Below are positions 36,916-45,847 of a stretch of DNA of 64,000 nt, piece after piece; positions within the stretch are counted from its first letter, which is position 1, and every line of letters begins with the position of its first letter. The position numbers and the translations under genes are program-made. Below the pieces are notes generated by a model. That model did no database searches. It was given only the letters and a program-made list of their open reading frames with translations, and was not told the DNA's origin. This stretch comes from an uncultured Flavobacteriales bacterium (GTDB lineage Bacteria > Bacteroidota > Bacteroidia > Flavobacteriales > BACL11). Location of the stretch: positions 744,001 through 808,000 of the forward strand of contig CALSUJ010000001.1 of the NCBI GenBank assembly GCA_943789505.1, written 5' to 3'.

Positions 36916-38034
36916 ATGAAATTTATAGTTAATAGCACAGCATTGTTAAGAGAATTACAAAAGTTAAATGGAGTAATTAGTTCAAATAATACTTTGCCAA
37001 TTTTGGATAATTTCTTATTTCATATAAGTAATAATAAAATGTCAATTATTGCTTCTGATTTAGAAACGACTATGATGTCTTCTTTAAGTGTTGAGGCAGA
37101 TGAAGATGGAAAAATCACTATTCCTGCTAGAATTTTAATTGACACTTTAAAAACCTTTTCTAATCAGCCTTTAACCTTTATTGTCAATAACATTACTTTT
37201 GGAATTGAGATGAGTTCAGAGCTTGGGAATTATAAATTAGCAGGACAAAATGCTGATGAATTTCCTAAAATGCCAACTTTACAAGCCTCATCTTCAACTA
37301 CTATTAAAGGAGATGTACTCGCTAATGCAATTAATAAAACTTTATTTGCCAGTGGTAATGATGAGTTACGTCCCGTTATGTCAGGAGTTTTCTGTGAGCT
37401 TTCAAACGAGCAAACAACATTTGTAGCAACTGATGCTCATAAATTAGTTAGACACATACGTAAGGATGTAAAATCTGATAAGACCACATCTTTTATTCTA
37501 CCAAAAAAACCATTAACTATTCTTAAAAATAATATTGGTGATGATGCTGATATTATTTTAGAATACAATGAAACAAACGCTTTGTTTTCTTTTGGAAATA
37601 TTACTATTATCTGTCGCCTTATTGATGGTAAATATCCTAACTATGAAGCAGTAATTCCTAAAGAAAATCCTAATAAATTAACAATTGAAACTGCAGCTCT
37701 TTTAAGTTCTATCAAAAGAGTTTCAATTTATGCGAATAAAACGACTCACCAAATCCGTTTTAAGGTTGCAGGCAGCGAATTACAGATTACATCTGAAGAT
37801 TTAGATTTTGCAAATAAAGCTGAAGAAAGGTTAACATGCCAGTATGAAGGTGATGATATGGAGATTGGTTTTAATTCTAAATTCGTGATTGATATGTTAA
37901 ATAATATTGGTGCCGAGCAAATTTCAATTGAAATGAGTGCACCAAACAGAGCAGGTATTATTTTACCACTTGACGGTTTGGAAGAAGGAGAAAATACTCT
38001 TATGTTAGTAATGCCAGTAATGTTAAATTCTTAA
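36916..38034 (+). CDS. dnaN: DNA polymerase III beta sliding clamp
   Basis: A 372-residue clamp with three repeated domains. Recognisable stretches are NGVISSNNTLPILDNFLF, ASDLETTM, the domain 2 run RPVMSGVFCEL and FVATDAHKLVR, and the C-terminal MLVMPVML, matching the MPMRL-type pocket that binds client proteins. In many bacteria dnaN lies by dnaA or recF; here it is 21 kb from recF. It precedes an outer-membrane protein gene by 9 bases. Confidence 0.96.
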   Translation: MKFIVNSTALLRELQKLNGVISSNNTLPILDNFLFHISNNKMSIIASDLETTMMSSLSVEADEDGKITIPARILIDTLKTFSNQPLTFIVNNITFGIEMSSELGNYKLAGQNADEFPKMPTLQASSSTTIKGDVLANAINKTLFASGNDELRPVMSGVFCELSNEQTTFVATDAHKLVRHIRKDVKSDKTTSFILPKKPLTILKNNIGDDADIILEYNETNALFSFGNITIICRLIDGKYPNYEAVIPKENPNKLTIETAALLSSIKRVSIYANKTTHQIRFKVAGSELQITSEDLDFANKAEERLTCQYEGDDMEIGFNSKFVIDMLNNIGAEQISIEMSAPNRAGIILPLDGLEEGENTLMLVMPVMLNS

Positions 38035-38043
38035 TAAAAAACT

Positions 38044-38748
38044 ATGAAAAAATTAGCATCAATTCTAGCTCTTGCATTTTTTACTATTGCAACTAATGCT
38101 CAAAGTTTAATTCCTATAAAATATGGAATTAAAGTAGGTTTGAACTTCTCAAACCTAAATATCACTTCAACTATTGATGGGGTCCAGCATGGTGTCCAAC
38201 CAACTGATAATTCTTCACAATCAGGAATTTCGGCTGGATTCATTGTACATATACCTTTGTCTGATCAATGGTTTATAAACCCTGAAGTATTGTATTCTCA
38301 AAAGGGAGCATCATTTAATTATGCTTTTACTCATGACTATGAAATCAATCAAAGAGATGAATACAAAATGAACAATCAAGTAACCTTGTCATATGTTGAA
38401 CTAAATCCTACGATTAGCTATAAAGCAACTGATAAACTTGCATTAAATTTTGGCCCTTCAGTTTCTTTTTTAATTGGAGTGGATACTACATTACAAGCTT
38501 TGCCTCTAATGCAAAATAATATTTTAACTGATGGACTAGTTGAAACAGCATCTTTAGATGTAGGATTGAATCTTGGTATTTCCTATTTTTTTACGGAACA
38601 CTTTTTTGTTGATTCAAGAGTTTATACAGGATTTATAGAGGTAGCTTCTGCTATTCAGCCGTATGAGGTGATTACTAGTATTATTCCTAAACCAGCATAT
38701 ACTCTTAAAAATAGAGCTATAGTGCTCTCTATTTCTTACTTATTTTAA
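38044..38748 (+). CDS. Outer-membrane beta-barrel protein (porin-like, PorT-type)
   Basis: A 234-residue exported protein: signal peptide MKKLASILALAFFTIATNAQ, then amphipathic strands typical of a small OMP barrel (YGIKVGLNFSNLNI, GISAGFIVHIPLSDQWFINPEVLYSQKGASF, ALNFGPSVSFLIGV) and a final strand ending in aromatic Phe (LSISYLF), the usual barrel C-terminus. Bacteroidota call these outer-membrane beta-barrel/PorT-family proteins. The function is unknown. Confidence 0.85.
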   Translation: MKKLASILALAFFTIATNAQSLIPIKYGIKVGLNFSNLNITSTIDGVQHGVQPTDNSSQSGISAGFIVHIPLSDQWFINPEVLYSQKGASFNYAFTHDYEINQRDEYKMNNQVTLSYVELNPTISYKATDKLALNFGPSVSFLIGVDTTLQALPLMQNNILTDGLVETASLDVGLNLGISYFFTEHFFVDSRVYTGFIEVASAIQPYEVITSIIPKPAYTLKNRAIVLSISYLF

Positions 38749-38873
38749 GATAAAACCATATTATAGAAAATTAGCAACCTGCATTATAGGCGTAAAATCC
38801 TAATGGGATTTAAGCGAATAAGATTGAACTTAAAAACAAAGAAAATACAATTATTTTAAAGTTTCTATTCATC

Positions 38874-39596
38874 TTATAATTCGATTAATTTATCTCCTTT
38901 TAAAATTGGGATAATTTCTGACTTTATAGGTGGAGATAAACAAAAACGAGTATCATCTTCCATGTTTAATGATTTTAATCTTTTTCTGTGAGAAGAGTCA
39001 CTTAAATAATTAAATAAATCTCTATTTGAATTCTTTAACAATTGTCTGGAGGCAAACAAGGAGTCGCATGAAGATTCATATTTATCAGAATCCAATAATA
39101 AATTAGCTAAACTTCCTGCAAAAATTGGGTCTTCCAAGTTAAACACCCCTTTCCAGCCTGAACACAAAATAATTACATCATTATGTTCTTCAATTAAATG
39201 CTTAGCAACTGCCTCAATATTGATGTAAGAAGATGTAATTACTTTATGCTCTCTTGCATTATGGATTGCTTTAGTTCCATTTGTTGTCGTGAGGACTAAT
39301 ATTTTTCCCTTAACATCCGAATTGATATAATGAAAGGGAGAATTTCCATAATCAAAACCCTCAATTGGCTTAGCATTACGTTCAGCAGCAACAATATATC
39401 CTTCTTTACCTTTATAGGAAAGTGCTTGATCAAGAGTTTGTACAGGAATAATTGCCACCACTCCTTCCATAAAAGCAGTAGAAATTACTGTAGTAGCTCT
39501 TAATAAATCAACTACCACAACTGTTGATTTTCCATCAGCATATTTATCAAACTGATCAGCAGTAAAACAAACTGATATTTTTCTTTGTTCTAACAT
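38874..39596 (-). CDS. comB: 2-phosphosulfolactate phosphatase (ComB family)
   Basis: A 240-residue ComB-family phosphatase with VVVVDLLRATTVISTAFMEG, NSPFHY and LTTTNGTKAIHNA, the family core. ComB dephosphorylates 2-phosphosulfolactate in coenzyme M synthesis in archaea; its bacterial role may be sulfolactate or another sulfonate, and no comA or comC is nearby. It shares a base with gcvT and is probably cotranscribed with it. Confidence 0.9.
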   Translation of the reverse strand: MLEQRKISVCFTADQFDKYADGKSTVVVVDLLRATTVISTAFMEGVVAIIPVQTLDQALSYKGKEGYIVAAERNAKPIEGFDYGNSPFHYINSDVKGKILVLTTTNGTKAIHNAREHKVITSSYINIEAVAKHLIEEHNDVIILCSGWKGVFNLEDPIFAGSLANLLLDSDKYESSCDSLFASRQLLKNSNRDLFNYLSDSSHRKRLKSLNMEDDTRFCLSPPIKSEIIPILKGDKLIEL

Positions 39597-40669
39597 TATT
39601 TTAAGAATGGTAAAGCAACAACAACTGCTCTAATTTGTTTTTTACGTACTTGAATATAAACCTCACTCCCAACTTCAGAAAGTTCTTTTGTAACATATGC
39701 CATTGCTATAGCTTTATTTAAACTAGGCGACATAGTTCCAGAAGTTACAATACCTATCTCATATCCATCAGTATCAACAATAGGGTAATCTTTACGTGCA
39801 ATACCTTTATCAATAATTTCAAGGCCAATTAGTTTTCTAGTAGCTCCTTCTTCTTTTTGAACTTTTAATTCTTCATGATTTATAAATTCTTTTGTGAATT
39901 TTGTAATCCAACCTAAACCTGCCTCAATAGGTGATGTTGTATCATTGATATCATTACCATACAAACAAAATCCTTTCTCTAAACGCAAAGTATCTCTTGC
40001 AGCCAATCCAATAGGTTTTAATTTTATTGAAGTCCTAAAAATAGCATCCCAAAGTTGTATTGTTGATTCATTTTTCACATACAATTCAAAACCAATTTCT
40101 CCTGTATATCCAGTTCTTGAAAGAATAACATTCTCAATTCCTGCAATAGCTCCTATTTTAAAGTTATAATACTTTATTTCAGATAAATTTATTTCAGTAA
40201 GTTCTTGTAATAACTCAATAGAATTTGGCCCTTGCACTGCTAGTAATGAATAATTATCTGATTGATTATTAATAGTACATCCAAAAGTATTATGCTTATT
40301 AATCCAAGCTAAATCTTTTTCCATATTTGATGCATTAACCACTAATAAATAATTGTTTTCTCCGATCATATACAATAAGAAATCATCCACTATTCCACCA
40401 TCAGTATTAGGTAAACAAGTATATTGTATTTTGCCAGGGCTAAGCTTACTTACATCATTACTAGTAATGTATTGCAAAAAATCCAAAGCCTTTTGACCCG
40501 TTACAAAAACCTCCCCCATATGTGATACATCAAACACTCCTACTTCATTTCTAACGGTATGGTGCTCCGCTTTTACTCCTTCATATTGTACAGGCATATT
40601 ATAGCCTGCAAATTCAACCATTTTCCCACCAATACTTTCATGTATACCTGATAAAACTAATTGTTTCAT
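39596..40669 (-). CDS. gcvT: Aminomethyltransferase, glycine cleavage T protein
   Basis: A 357-residue Gcv[70 protein letters not shown], and [17 protein letters not shown]. It transfers the methylene group of glycine to tetrahydrofolate. A TAAATTTG box at 40686-40693 lies 16 bases before the ATG. No gcvH or gcvP is in the window. Confidence 0.96.
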   Translation of the reverse strand: MKQLVLSGIHESIGGKMVEFAGYNMPVQYEGVKAEHHTVRNEVGVFDVSHMGEVFVTGQKALDFLQYITSNDVSKLSPGKIQYTCLPNTDGGIVDDFLLYMIGENNYLLVVNASNMEKDLAWINKHNTFGCTINNQSDNYSLLAVQGPNSIELLQELTEINLSEIKYYNFKIGAIAGIENVILSRTGYTGEIGFELYVKNESTIQLWDAIFRTSIKLKPIGLAARDTLRLEKGFCLYGNDINDTTSPIEAGLGWITKFTKEFINHEELKVQKEEGATRKLIGLEIIDKGIARKDYPIVDTDGYEIGIVTSGTMSPSLNKAIAMAYVTKELSEVGSEVYIQVRKKQIRAVVVALPFLK

Positions 40670-40685
40670 TTAAAATATTTTTATG

Positions 40686-40693
40686 CAAATTTA
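40686..40693 (-). promoter_or_regulatory. -7 box of gcvT-comB
   Basis: TAAATTTG on the minus strand, 16 bases upstream of the gcvT ATG. Confidence 0.5.
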
Positions 40694-40739
40694 ACAAATC
40701 ATTAATCTTACAAGTAAATTCTTATTGTAGATTAATAAC

Positions 40740-40747
40740 TATATTTG
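40740..40747 (+). promoter_or_regulatory. -7 box of the amino-acid permease gene
   Basis: TATATTTG ends 10 bases before ATG 40758, leaving a very short leader. Confidence 0.55.
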
Positions 40748-40757
40748 CGAAGAATAA

Positions 40758-42953
40758 ATGAAAAAATTATCTAGAACACTAACACTCCCAGCAATAATTG
40801 CAATTAGCATTGCAGGTATGTTGGGTGGTATTTTTGTTTTACCTGGAATTGCAGCTGCAAAAACAGGATCATCAGTATGGTTAGCATTTTTACTAGCAGC
40901 AATTTGCATATTGCCTGCTGTATTATCTAAGTCAGAACTTGCAACTGCCATGCCTACTACAGGAGGAGCATATGTTTATATTGAGCGTGCTCTAGGACCA
41001 TTGATGGGCACGATATCAGGTATTGGACTATGGATATCTTTACTTCTAAAAAGTTCATTTGCATTAGTTGGTTTAAGTGCTTATTTGCTTGTGATAATAA
41101 ATATCCCTATAATTTTTGTGAAATATATTTCATTAATTTTTTTAACATTAATAATGCTACTAAACATTTTTGGAGTTAAGAAAGTTGGAAAGGTTCAGTT
41201 AATTATAGTTTCATTAAGTATGATAAGCCTTATTCTTCTATTAATTATAGGAATACCTAGTATCAACAAACAATTATTATCACCTTTTATTGCAAATGGT
41301 CATATGGGGTTAGCTAGTACAATTGCATTTGTTTTTGTTGCTTATGCTGGGGTAACTAAGATTGCTGCTATTGCTGGAGAAGTAAAAAATCCAAGCAAAA
41401 ATATCCCAAAAGCTATGATTTTCTCTTTATTACTTATCTCTACAATATATATTACGATTTCCTATATGTTAGTTGGTAATGTGCCTATTGATCAATTGGG
41501 AACAGATATCAAACCCCTATATACTCTAGCTTTAGTAATTGGTGGGGAATGGCTTGGTTATGCTATTGCTATAATCGGAGTTATAACACTAATTTCATTA
41601 GCAAATTCAGGAGTACTTGCTTCTTCACGATTTCCTTTTGCAATGGCTATTGACAAACTTCTTCCAGATAATTTAGCAAGAGTGCATCAAAAACACCTTA
41701 CTCCTGTTAATACTATTTTGATTACATCTATGTTAATGGCTATAGTTATTATATTTTTAGATGTTGAGAAGATAGCTAAATTAGCTAGTGCCTTTAAAGT
41801 AAGTATGTTTATCTTAGTTAATCTTTGTGTAATAATACTAAGAGAAACTGCTGTGCAATGGTACAAACCATCCTATAAATCACCTTTCTATCCTTATATG
41901 CAGATTTTTGGAATAATAAGTGGTTTAATTCTACTTTTCTATTTAGGAATGATGCCTTTAATTGCAATACTAGTGATTTCAATTATTGGTATTTTAATTT
42001 ATTATACCTATGGAATAAAAGCATCACGAACAGGGGTGCTTAAAAGATACGGGCATATGCCAGCTTCCTATTTATTATTTGGAAAGAAAAGAAACTACAC
42101 GCACTTAAAAGAGTTGGAGGACAAAGAAAGGAAAGAATTAGTACACATCAATATTGATCATGATGCAGGAGTAATTGTACCTTTATTAGGGAATGAAGTT
42201 TCTCCAGAAACACTAATTGAATTAGGCGCATCATTAAATTCAAAAGAAAAAATTCAAACCTTGAACATTACTGAAGTTCCCGATCAAACATCTTTAGATG
42301 CTTTTAGAGAAAAAAGACCTAAAACAAAGTCCTTAGAACGTATGGTTAAAACATTGAGTAATCGATTGAATTTAACGATTAACTTTGAGTCAATTGCTAC
42401 CCATAAGTTATCCAATACTATGCAGGCTTTAAGTGAGGTGACAAATATTAATTGGTTAATTCTAGGCTGGAATGGAAGGGCATATAATGGTATATTTTTT
42501 AACAATCCTATAGGTTGGATTGTAAGTAATATCAATTCTAATTTTGCATTATTTAAGTGTAATGGTGTAATGCGATTTAATAATGTATTGTTAGCAATCC
42601 GACCAAATAGTAGAGATTCAGCAAAACTTATTGAAACTACTAATAAATTATGTAACTATTATAATGCTGAGTTTACACTATTGCATGTAGTCCCTACTAA
42701 TATGACTAGTGATGAAGTAAATTATATCAAGCAAAAAGCAAATGATTTACTTAAGGGAACTAAGGGAGTTTTAATGCTTGTACCATCAGAAAATCCAATA
42801 GATACTGTTTCTGATTTAACAGCTGAAAATGATTTATTAGTTATTGGTACACCTAGAAAAGATACTTGGTCAACTATGCTATTTGGTACAGGAAAAGATA
42901 AGTTTGCTGTAAATTCAGCTTGTTCTGTACTAAGACTTACAATTAAGGATTAG
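40758..42953 (+). CDS. APC-family amino-acid permease with C-terminal UspA-like domain
   Basis: A 731-residue fusion. Residues 1-430 form about 12 helices with APC-superfamily features (LPAIIAISIAGMLGGIFVLPG, ATAMPTTGGAYVYIERALGPLMGTISG, FVFVAYAGVTKIAAIAGEVKNPSKNIPKAM). Residues about 440-731 are soluble and contain universal-stress-protein-like units (NNVLLAIRPNSRDSAKLI, NDLLVIGTPRKDTWSTMLFG). Such permease-Usp fusions are thought to gate transport by nucleotide or stress. The substrate is unknown. Confidence 0.9.
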   Translation: MKKLSRTLTLPAIIAISIAGMLGGIFVLPGIAAAKTGSSVWLAFLLAAICILPAVLSKSELATAMPTTGGAYVYIERALGPLMGTISGIGLWISLLLKSSFALVGLSAYLLVIINIPIIFVKYISLIFLTLIMLLNIFGVKKVGKVQLIIVSLSMISLILLLIIGIPSINKQLLSPFIANGHMGLASTIAFVFVAYAGVTKIAAIAGEVKNPSKNIPKAMIFSLLLISTIYITISYMLVGNVPIDQLGTDIKPLYTLALVIGGEWLGYAIAIIGVITLISLANSGVLASSRFPFAMAIDKLLPDNLARVHQKHLTPVNTILITSMLMAIVIIFLDVEKIAKLASAFKVSMFILVNLCVIILRETAVQWYKPSYKSPFYPYMQIFGIISGLILLFYLGMMPLIAILVISIIGILIYYTYGIKASRTGVLKRYGHMPASYLLFGKKRNYTHLKELEDKERKELVHINIDHDAGVIVPLLGNEVSPETLIELGASLNSKEKIQTLNITEVPDQTSLDAFREKRPKTKSLERMVKTLSNRLNLTINFESIATHKLSNTMQALSEVTNINWLILGWNGRAYNGIFFNNPIGWIVSNINSNFALFKCNGVMRFNNVLLAIRPNSRDSAKLIETTNKLCNYYNAEFTLLHVVPTNMTSDEVNYIKQKANDLLKGTKGVLMLVPSENPIDTVSDLTAENDLLVIGTPRKDTWSTMLFGTGKDKFAVNSACSVLRLTIKD

Positions 42954-42954
42954 C

Positions 42955-45075
42955 TTACTCAACAATTATTTTCTTTTCTACAGTACCATCATCATAAATA
43001 TAAAACAAAGTATTTTTATTAATTATTGTTTTAGGATTTACGTTTCTACCTAATAAATCTGTAGTTCTTAAAAGAGTTCGCTCAGTTAAATTAGGATTAG
43101 AGAACCGAATAATTCCAGGCTGTGTCCAAAAAACAATTGGTGACCAAGTTGCTGAACGATAAGCACCACCACTTGAAGAACACCAAGTACGAGCTTGTGC
43201 TCTATAGCTTAATCCTGGAATTAATCCATTCTTATTTTTAGTTAATATAGGATAAACAATTCCAAAACCCCCCACATTGAACCATGTACTTCCTAAATGA
43301 TCAACTCTAGTTTTAATACGAACGAAACTATATGTTGAAGTGGTGTCCCAAGTAAAAGTTGCTTTTGTAGTTGTTGGCGAACTTACTTGTAAGTTGTTAA
43401 TATTAGTACACGCTCCTAAAGTTATGAATTTTTGTATTGAAGACCAATCACTTATGACTCCATCACAAAACCAAATTTTCATTTGATATTCATAATTAGT
43501 AGAAGGGATTAAATTTAGCAATAGTTTATCTGTTTTGTAAGTAGCTGTATTACATGTGCCTAATGGCGCTCCCATATTTTTTTGGATCCAAGAACTTGCT
43601 CCTGTTGCCTTATACCTAATTCTGTATTGATCAACAGAACAACTATTTGAATTCATATTATCCCAATTAATAGTTGCTCTATCATGTATTATATTACTAA
43701 TATAAAGCCCAGTTATTCCAACTCCCAAGCAAGTTGGGTCAAGGTATGCATCTTGAACTATCATTTGCCCATTACTAAGCACTACTGTAATTGTATCAGA
43801 ATTGTATCCTAATGCAGAAAAAACTAATTGATAAGTTCCAGAATTTACAATTGCCGATTGATAATGACCGAATAAGTTAGCCGTTTCATTAGTTGATGTT
43901 GTTAGTATTTCCAAATTAGCATTTGATATAGCTAAACCAGTAATGCTGTTAATAACATTTCCTTCTAAATAACAAGCTTGCTGAAAATTACGACCATAAA
44001 CTAGTAGCCTCCCTTGTCCACTACTACTATTAATATCTGATGAAATTATATTTCCTGAAGGCAAGTAAGGAAAAGTACCCCAGCATCCATCAAAGCCATT
44101 TCCACTACCAGAATATGAATCATAATATCCAACTTGTATCATGTAATTAGGATGTGTAATATCATGTACTACAGTTCCATCACGATAATAAGAGGTAATC
44201 AAAAAATTACCGTCAACAAAAGTATTATGCGGAATGCTATTACTGCCTGGATTAGATTGAATTCTATCTACTTCTTGAATATTGTTAAGATCAGAAATAT
44301 CAAATGCAGTTAAATAAGCATCCGTCTTCTCATCAGTAGTAAATACAAAATTTCCATCATCAGAAACCCATGAATTATGTGTAAAATTATGTGGAGTTGA
44401 TTTTGATCCAAGTACAATAGGATTAGCTTTATTACTAACATCAACGATATACACTTTACCTGCATAGATGCATCCCGCATACATAGTATCTCCTCTAACC
44501 ATTGCATCATGTATATATTGACCATTCCATTGACCTAAATGAGTAGGATTAATTGGGTTAGTTGCGACATCTAAAAATATCGCACCATTAGCAGGAACAG
44601 GAATTCCAGCAGGATTAGAGGCACCAAAAATATAAGCTATTCCATTTTCATCAATAAATAAATCATGTGCAGCTTCCCAATGCAATGTAGCTCCTGTTGT
44701 AGGATTGATAAAATCAGTAACATGCCAAAAAGTATTTCCAGTCATATCTGTCAAATCAATAATTAGAAGTCCTGCATCTGATTCAGTTGTAACGTATGCA
44801 TAGTTGCCATACGTTTTAATATCTCTCCAAATGGAATAAATATCAGATAAAAAAAACTCTTCAAAAGGAGTTGAAGGATTTGTAACATTTACACAAGACA
44901 CTCCATTTCTGAGTCCTACAAGAGCAAATTCATTACCTACACTATCAGCCCATCCCCAAATATCATTTCCTTTAGTTGTTGGATAGTCGTAAGTGCCTAA
45001 TAAATTCATATTTAAACTACTTTGCGCTAAAGTTACTATAGGCAGTAATAATAGAATAAAAAATACCTTTTTCAT
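42955..45075 (-). CDS. Secreted choice-of-anchor-B protein with FN3 module and T9SS tail
   Basis: A 706-residue secreted protein: signal peptide MKKVFFILLLLPIVTLAQ; residues about 20-370 are a choice-of-anchor-B/LVIVD-type beta-propeller-like region (DIYSIWRDIKTYGNYAYVTTE, EAAHDLFIDENGIAYIFG); about 370-445 is a carboxypeptidase-regulatory-like beta domain (GNVINSITGLAISNANLEIL); about 450-660 holds two FN3-like domains; the C-terminus is LRTTDLLGR ... LFYIYDDGTVEKKIIVE. Its last 260 residues are a near-copy of the end of the protein at 45848. Extracellular, surface-bound; function unknown. Confidence 0.85.
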   Translation of the reverse strand: MKKVFFILLLLPIVTLAQSSLNMNLLGTYDYPTTKGNDIWGWADSVGNEFALVGLRNGVSCVNVTNPSTPFEEFFLSDIYSIWRDIKTYGNYAYVTTESDAGLLIIDLTDMTGNTFWHVTDFINPTTGATLHWEAAHDLFIDENGIAYIFGASNPAGIPVPANGAIFLDVATNPINPTHLGQWNGQYIHDAMVRGDTMYAGCIYAGKVYIVDVSNKANPIVLGSKSTPHNFTHNSWVSDDGNFVFTTDEKTDAYLTAFDISDLNNIQEVDRIQSNPGSNSIPHNTFVDGNFLITSYYRDGTVVHDITHPNYMIQVGYYDSYSGSGNGFDGCWGTFPYLPSGNIISSDINSSSGQGRLLVYGRNFQQACYLEGNVINSITGLAISNANLEILTTSTNETANLFGHYQSAIVNSGTYQLVFSALGYNSDTITVVLSNGQMIVQDAYLDPTCLGVGITGLYISNIIHDRATINWDNMNSNSCSVDQYRIRYKATGASSWIQKNMGAPLGTCNTATYKTDKLLLNLIPSTNYEYQMKIWFCDGVISDWSSIQKFITLGACTNINNLQVSSPTTTKATFTWDTTSTYSFVRIKTRVDHLGSTWFNVGGFGIVYPILTKNKNGLIPGLSYRAQARTWCSSSGGAYRSATWSPIVFWTQPGIIRFSNPNLTERTLLRTTDLLGRNVNPKTIINKNTLFYIYDDGTVEKKIIVE

Positions 45076-45756
45076 CTAAATATGTTTTGGTGATAGTTTA
45101 TAAATTACTATAATATGTAGTAATCCAATTAGTTGTACAGATAAAATATAAAATGGCCAATCCCCTAATATTAATGGGTTATTTACTAATGGCTTAGATA
45201 ATAAAAACATATAGTTTGTACCAAGTATCAGATTAAGTAAAAAAACTATTACGACTACAATTTGTGCTCTTAAAAAAGTTTTCCACCAACTCAATAATCT
45301 TAGTTTGTAGTTCATTACAAACATTAAATACAATGGAACTAATATTAAACTACCATGCATAAAATAATATTCAAATATATGCCATTTACTTGACCCCCAA
45401 ATTAATTCAGGAGTCATTATAGCATTTAAGGCTGAAGGAAGAGCTAATAGTAAAGTCCACTCATACATCCATTTTTTTTTATTTAGTAAAACTAAAATGC
45501 AAATAAAGTAAGAAATATTGCACAAATGAAGTGGTAGAAAATCTTGAACTGTCCAATCACCAATAATTATAGTATATACATTAGTTGTTAGATAAACAAG
45601 AATAGCAAAATAGGCAAAATACTTATTCGTTTTTTCTTTAAATTCAATTGATTTATTTTTTAATAAAAGAATTATAAAGCTGATTACTATAAAGCAAGTT
45701 ACTATTCCTATCCACCACAATGAAGACAAAGGCTCAATTATTTCGTGCTTAGGCAT
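45076..45756 (-). CDS. TIGR02206-family integral membrane protein
   Basis: A 226-residue polytopic protein with about 7 helices and conserved FLPLHLCNISYFICI and YYFMHGSLILVPLYL segments, which fit TIGR02206 (YwaF-like). The function is unknown. It starts immediately upstream of the choice-of-anchor-B gene stop-to-start junction (1-base gap), so the two are probably cotranscribed, although the pairing may be accidental. Confidence 0.8.
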   Translation of the reverse strand: MPKHEIIEPLSSLWWIGIVTCFIVISFIILLLKNKSIEFKEKTNKYFAYFAILVYLTTNVYTIIIGDWTVQDFLPLHLCNISYFICILVLLNKKKWMYEWTLLLALPSALNAIMTPELIWGSSKWHIFEYYFMHGSLILVPLYLMFVMNYKLRLLSWWKTFLRAQIVVVIVFLLNLILGTNYMFLLSKPLVNNPLILGDWPFYILSVQLIGLLHIIVIYKLSPKHI

Positions 45757-45847
45757 ATTTTATATTTAAACTCATAACTTTTATTATTTAAAATACTTTA
45801 GTAGTCAATATTTTATCTATTGATATTTAGAAAATAAGTTAGCATAA

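Noticed and set aside
38797-38814. Small AAATCC/GGATTT inverted repeat downstream of the outer-membrane protein gene.
   Set aside because: Stem too short and without a T-run to call a terminator with confidence.
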